Shown here: piece after piece, positions 5,795 to 6,558 of the stretch | Layout of the letters: each line of letters begins with the position of its first letter | Numbering within the stretch: the stretch's first letter is position 1 | DNA from: an uncultured Microbacterium sp. | GTDB lineage: Bacteria; Actinomycetota; Actinomycetes; Actinomycetales; Microbacteriaceae | Direction: 5' to 3' | DNA length: 6,558 bases | Assembly (NCBI GenBank): GCA_937988695.1 | Contig: CALKHM010000178.1 | Span: 1 to 6,558, forward strand | Position numbers and translations under genes: made by a program | Notes under the pieces: model-generated | What the model saw: only the letters and a program-made list of their open reading frames with translations | Told to the model about the DNA's origin: nothing | Databases searched by the model: none

Positions 5795-5800
5795 ACGCTA
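5795..5800 (-). promoter_or_regulatory. -10 element of the M50 protease gene
   Basis: TAGCGT on the minus strand, seven bases before GTG 5787, gives a leaderless start. It supports choosing 5787 over the longer frame from 5829. No clear -35. The core promoter faces the one for the membrane protein gene within about 60 bases. Confidence 0.4.
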
Positions 5801-5812
5801 CTGGGAACGGCT

Positions 5813-5839
5813 TTGAGTCCGCCGAGCACGCTCTACGCT
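5813..5839 (+). promoter_or_regulatory. Promoter of the His/Met-rich membrane protein gene
   Basis: TTGAGT (5813-5818) and TACGCT (5834-5839) are separated by 15 bases, slightly short of ideal. Six bases after TACGCT comes the GTG at 5846, so the transcript would start at the start codon. If real, this promoter overlaps the longer reading of the M50 gene. Confidence 0.45.
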
Positions 5840-5845
5840 GGGGAT

Positions 5846-6433
5846 GTGGACAGGGTCACCGGCAGACAGCTGCGCGCGCTGCGCGGCATCGTCGCGTCGG
5901 CGACCACGGTGCTGCTGGCCGCCGCGGCCCACACGTTCGCCGGCGGCGGCGCCCCCGCGCCCCTCCTGGTGATCGCGGCGACCATGCTGGCGGCGCCGGT
6001 GGCCATGATGCTTGTGGGCAAGCGTCCCTCGATCATGCGCACGGCAGCGGCCGTGCTGGGAGCACAGGTCGTCTTCCACGGTGTGTTCGCCCTGTTCGGG
6101 AGCGGCCCGACGGTGGCCTTCACGGCACCCGTCGGCGCCCACGCGCACATGGCCAGGCAGATGGTCGCGATGCCCGCGCACGCGATGGCCCACGACTCGA
6201 TGCCGGTGGCGCACCTGGTCGCGGCGCTGGCGACGGTGCTCGTGCTGCACAGCGGCGAGCGGATGCTGCGCGCGATCGGTCGCGGCCTCCGCCGGCTCGT
6301 GCCCCTGCGCACGACCCGTACGCCCCGGCCGGTCCTCGCGCGTCCGGTCCGTGCGACGTTCACCGCCCCGGTGCTGCGCACGGCGATCCTGGTGTGCCCG
6401 GTGGGACGCCGCGGCCCTCCGGGCATCGCCTGA
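5846..6433 (+). CDS. Four-helix membrane protein with a His/Met-rich external loop
   Basis: A 195-residue protein from GTG 5846 to TGA 6433; I do not recognise a named family. Hydrophobic segments lie at about 13-32, 39-57, 66-86 and 121-137. Positive charges at the N-terminus (DRVTGRQLRALR), in the second loop (GKRPSIMR) and in an Arg-rich tail (144-190) put both ends in the cytoplasm. The loop between helices 3 and 4 would then be outside. That loop (99-123) has five His (99, 101, 112, 116, 123) and five Met (102, 106, 109, 114, 119), as in copper-binding loops. The start has no Shine-Dalgarno but sits six bases after TACGCT. The frame is open upstream into the antisense of the M50 gene, and that part is taken as non-coding. 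A metal, perhaps copper, role is inference from composition only. Confidence 0.75.
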   Translation: MDRVTGRQLRALRGIVASATTVLLAAAAHTFAGGGAPAPLLVIAATMLAAPVAMMLVGKRPSIMRTAAAVLGAQVVFHGVFALFGSGPTVAFTAPVGAHAHMARQMVAMPAHAMAHDSMPVAHLVAALATVLVLHSGERMLRAIGRGLRRLVPLRTTRTPRPVLARPVRATFTAPVLRTAILVCPVGRRGPPGIA

Positions 6434-6549
6434 CATCCTCCTTCCTCTTCCTCGCGGATCCGCGCGCCGTGCGGTCGTCGCTGTGACGTACCCGGCGAGC
6501 GGCCGCATCCTCTCGCGCGCGTGCGCGCACCATCGATGAAAGAAGACTC
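6434..6549 (+). other. Intergenic region with two perfect palindromes
   Basis: This 116-base gap holds CGCGGATCCGCG (6453-6464, 12 bases, perfect) and GTGCGCGCAC (6521-6530, 10 bases, perfect). There is no good TAnnnT -10 with the spacing seen elsewhere. The first palindrome could be an operator or a short hairpin; the second sits 19 bases before the next start. Short GC palindromes are frequent by chance here. Confidence 0.35.
6538..6545 (+). promoter_or_regulatory. Weak Shine-Dalgarno site before the last gene
   Basis: GAAAGAAG is purine-rich and ends four bases before the ATG at 6550. It is a poor anti-16S match but is the reason for preferring 6550 over the ATG at 6536. Confidence 0.35.
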
Positions 6550-6558
6550 ATGTCCCGT
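6550..6558 (+). CDS. Start of a gene cut by the window edge (MSR...)
   Basis: Only three codons are present (ATG TCC CGT). The same strand and a 116-base gap to the His/Met-rich membrane protein suggest it may be functionally linked. In related actinobacteria I would expect something like a YcnI/DUF1775 or CopC copper protein here, but nothing in the nine bases shows that. Confidence 0.4.

Noticed and set aside
4900..6486. A 528-codon plus-strand frame.
   Set aside because: It is antisense to the M50 protease and then out of frame with the membrane protein. Its Arg/Gly/His-rich composition is typical of a GC-rich shadow frame.
6536..6558. An alternative start for the last gene at ATG 6536 (MKEDSCP).
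   Set aside because: No Shine-Dalgarno precedes it, while the ATG at 6550 has a purine-rich GAAAGAAG at suitable spacing. The window is too short to settle it.
1..6558. Mobile element, CRISPR array, phage, toxin-antitoxin or defence system.
   Set aside because: I found no transposase, integrase, spaced direct repeats, att-like duplications or defence-type domains. Gene content is housekeeping or common accessory metabolism.

Overview
The window is high-GC DNA (roughly 70% by eye) with strong G/C third-position codon use, several GTG starts and promoters that keep only a TAnnnT -10 element. Together with the protein sequences this points to an actinobacterium, most likely Microbacteriaceae and Microbacterium-like. 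The genus is inferred from recalled similarity, not from a search. It looks like ordinary chromosome: there are no tRNAs, rRNAs, CRISPR repeats or mobile elements.

Layout, left to right: (1) a partial gene on the minus strand (1-673, running off the left edge) for an alanyl-tRNA-editing-like metal hydrolase; (2) a divergent plus-strand gene (802-1230) for a small VOC/glyoxalase-like protein; (3) ispG on the minus strand (1240-2391), tail-to-tail with the VOC gene; (4) a 213-base divergent region holding the ispG promoter and a complete tryptophan attenuator (leader peptide MFANRSWWHTR with two adjacent Trp codons, then mutually exclusive antiterminator and terminator hairpins); (5) a fused anthranilate-synthase-family enzyme (trpEG/PhzE architecture) on the plus strand (2605-4509); (6) an M50 site-2 protease of the RseP/Rip1 family on the minus strand (4513-5787, possibly from 5829), tail-to-tail with trpEG with 3 bases between; (7) a divergent four-helix membrane protein (5846-6433) with a His/Met-rich external loop; (8) the first three codons of another gene at 6550.

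In Mycobacterium tuberculosis dxr, rip1 and gcpE (ispG) are contiguous on one strand. Here the rip1-like and ispG genes keep that order and strand but are split by trpEG facing the other way, and dxr is not upstream of the protease gene. The fused enzyme branches chorismate toward tryptophan (or another anthranilate-derived product), and its leader makes expression depend on charged tRNA-Trp.

Four starts in the window (trpL, ispG, the M50 protease and the membrane protein) each lie 6-7 bases after a TAnnnT hexamer, the geometry of leaderless transcripts. The VOC and AlaX-like genes instead have strong Shine-Dalgarno sequences. The attenuator is the most informative regulatory element. I see no wholly new biological system.
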